From Neodontobutis hainanensis (lineage: Eukaryota; Chordata; Actinopteri; Gobiiformes; Odontobutidae): DNA of 64,000 nt. The notes beneath the pieces were generated by a model. It saw only the letters and a list, made by a program, of their open reading frames with translations, was not told where the DNA came from and did no database searches. The position numbers and the translations under genes were made by a program. Where the stretch lies: assembly GCA_024349245.1 (NCBI GenBank), contig JALDNG010000016.1, positions 1,178,001-1,242,000 on the forward strand, written 5' to 3'. Positions 61,820-64,000 of the stretch are shown piece after piece. The stretch's first letter is position 1. Each line of letters begins with the position of its first letter.

Positions 61820-62800
61820 GACCATAAAGTTTATAGTAAGATGCAAATATAAAGACTTTTCTATGAACTGCGCTGAACAGGGCGGGATCCGTGGACTCCG
61901 TGTATTTATTTATATGTCGGCTTAAAGCAAGCGAGAATAGCTGCAAAAGGATCATATTGAGCAACTCAAAGTGCATTATGTTGAGCTGAACTTATAGGTA
62001 ACATCAAACACACACATTAGATACTAATTCAAGTAGGGGTCCTCATGTCGATGTTCATTTGAAATTGCTATGATTGTATTTGTTCTTATTTAATGTCTCA
62101 TGGAAAAGAAGATAATTTACATGCATGTTTGTTTCTTAAATTTCAAATCGTCCACATTTTAAATTGCCGTTATTTTTCAGGTGTATACCTTGGAAAGAGA
62201 ATTGGTATTTTTTTGTATGTATTCTGGAAAAATAACAAACAATTCTGTTCCATATCTCAGTGTGCCTCATTTTCTCACGAGTATGCATAATTCACTTGAT
62301 ATTATATTTCTTAATTATTCAGCACTTACAACTATGGATTGGCCCTTTGAATTAATTAGTGTGTGTGAAAACTCATTTCAGGCCCACATTAAAATCAGCT
62401 GTACCTATAGCCTTTTGTTTTTCATTTTCCTCCATTTAAACATGCCAAAGAAAGGAAAAGGTTATATTTTAAATCAGAGCACACGAGCTCACTGAGGAAT
62501 TATTATGTTACAAATCAATCATGTGCGCACCGGCACGCGCAGGTAAACAAATGTTATTAAGAGACTTTTAATTATGACGTTACGTCAGCTGTGGTCATTT
62601 TGCGCTAATTTGGGACGCTGCGTACTTTAGCCAAGTGCTAATCTGTGTTTGTTAAATGCGGGTTGAGCAAAATTGTCAAATAGCCTACACATGGAGAAAG
62701 ATAAATATGTTTTATTAAAAAGTTCTTAAATTATGAGAGCAACTATGGCTTAAACCTAATAAAAATAAATTGATCAAACAGTCTGGCCTTGAATAAAATA
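61820..62800 (+). other. znf503: znf503 3' UTR with candidate poly(A) signals
   Basis: The stop codon TGA ends at 61819. AT-rich sequence follows with AATAAA hexamers at 62758-62763, 62764-62769 and 62792-62797, giving a 3' UTR near 0.95 kb. No closer canonical hexamer stood out. The stretch 62500-62660 inside it is unusually GC-mixed and is listed separately. Confidence 0.5.
62500..62660 (+). promoter_or_regulatory. candidate regulatory block with CRE palindrome in the znf503 3' region
   Basis: CpG-containing patch with TGACGTTACGTCA at 62575-62587 (two CRE half-sites as an inverted repeat), followed at once by CAGCTG and TGTGGT (E-box and RUNX-type cores). It lies 0.7-0.8 kb after the stop, within or beside the 3' UTR. 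Confidence 0.35.
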
Positions 62801-64000
62801 ATGTTTTCCACTTTTATGGTAATTGAATAGCATCTTTAGCTGCCTCCACTCTCTGTATAGATTTACTTTAAAGTGGGGGCCAGTGGTGATTTATGAAATA
62901 ATAAATACTGGAGTATTGGTATTTTTCCACCAAAATATATAGGCCAACAACCAACTCTTTTTTTTACGATGGGAGCGTTGAGTATATCAGTGGAACTCTG
63001 GAGCAGGCCAAAGATTATAAATGCCTCTTGGTCTAAACTTTTCATTTGAAAAGCGAGCATCACCAGAATAAGAAGGAAATACATCCTCGGTGATTAATTT
63101 TTCATTTTAATATTTGCATTAACGCACTAATGTGGGATTTGTGTTTCAGCAAAACACCGGCGTTTTAAGAGCATCAGTCTCTCTCCGTCATAACGACACA
63201 ATGTAGATATTTGAAAAATCTGAAATGATCGCTCTCGCGTAAAGAGATGATTGAAGTCACACAGCTTTATTTAATTATCGCATTAACAATTCCAACTAAC
63301 GCTGTGTTGTATTTTTTCTGCGACCAACAACACCAACCCCTTTTGGTCGCGCTGTTGACCCAGCTGTGCTCGCCCACTGCTCTTATTTATTTGAAATCTC
63401 TCTCCAGGTATGCTGTCCCTTGTCTACGGGCCAGCAGTTAGTCAAATGAAACAAACTCCTCTCATGGCGCGTAGAAGGCCCACACGCGTCCTAAACTGAT
63501 GTAATGACGGTGAAAGGGAGCAATTTCCATTTTTACCCACATCATGGTGGCTGTGCTCGGAGGTCCCCGGTGGAAGGCAATTTATCATGTGCCCCTCCCC
63601 CTGGTCCTGTCACTGGAGGAACAGGCAGGCTCATGTGTGCATGAATTAGCCAGCCCTCCACCTCCCTCCCAGCCCTCCCTCTCTCTGTGGGGAAGTGACA
63701 CACAGCAGTGGAACATGGGGATTAGAGAATGCAAGAGTATAAAGTACACATTCACTTTGTCCATCAAGGCTTAGAGGCGTGGAGGGATTTCAGCATGACC
63801 AAAAACTGGGCTAAACATGTGCGTACAAGTGAACCATACACACTTCAGCTGTAGTTTTAAAAAAGAACTCAGATTGATTTGGGTGATTATTACAGACCTG
63901 TGAAAATGTTTTGTATGTAAATAAGTGGTGTGGTCAATTGCAATTATTATTTTTGTACATAAAAATTGCTGTACATGTAAACTCACATTCAGGCCTAAAA
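62801..64000. other. 3' flank of znf503 with a candidate conserved block at 63180-63480
   Basis: No gene. 62801-63100 is AT-rich. 63180-63480 has mixed composition with TTTAATTATCGCATTAAC and repeated GACCAACAAC/GTTGACC words and may be an enhancer. 63590-63700 is pyrimidine-rich. The rest is unremarkable. Confidence 0.4.

Noticed and set aside
1..64000. CRISPR arrays, operons, prophage or other prokaryotic systems
   Set aside because: No regularly spaced repeats or clustered ORFs; the window is vertebrate nuclear DNA.

Overview
The window looks like part of a teleost fish chromosome. The evidence is the intron and exon structure with canonical splice sites, a fish-type tRNA-derived SINE, fish-type hAT miniature elements, and a protein matching vertebrate znf503 almost end to end. 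I cannot name the species from the sequence.

Only two protein genes can be supported. znf503 (nlz2, a NET/Noc-family zinc-finger corepressor) is complete on the + strand as two coding exons, 59809-60063 and 60392-61819, encoding 560 residues. On the - strand, divergent from it, is the 5' end of lrmda (the C10orf11 orthologue, a leucine-rich-repeat protein linked to melanocyte differentiation). Its two tiny coding exons, 54542-54510 and 54045-53945, give the first 44 codons plus two bases. The two start codons lie about 5.3 kb apart. As I recall it, the same head-to-head order exists in mammals with wider spacing.

Everything left of 53.94 kb is best read as the large second intron of lrmda, with later exons off the left edge. 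It holds no convincing coding sequence. It alternates between (a) AT-rich featureless DNA, (b) mixed-composition blocks dense in homeodomain, TALE, POU and E-box cores that look like conserved developmental enhancers, and (c) a few old mobile elements. The elements are a pair of inverted tRNA-SINEs (1.86-2.50 kb), a 345-bp MITE with 9-bp target duplications (12.2 kb), a hAT-like remnant (18.1-18.7 kb), a 148-bp foldback MITE (19.75 kb) and a 377-bp hAT MITE with an 8-bp target duplication (38.8 kb). The enhancer calls come from composition and motif content only. Conservation could not be tested.

The layout fits a genomic regulatory block. znf503 is the developmental target gene, expressed in hindbrain, eye and limb in vertebrates, and lrmda is the bystander whose intron carries its enhancers. 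The most informative sites are near the promoters: a HOX/PBX plus MEIS cluster about 0.96 kb upstream of the znf503 start codon, an upstream ORF whose stop overlaps the znf503 start (ATGA), and a CACGTG E-box plus CCAAT box just upstream of lrmda. I found no tRNA gene, rRNA, CRISPR array, operon or novel multi-gene system.
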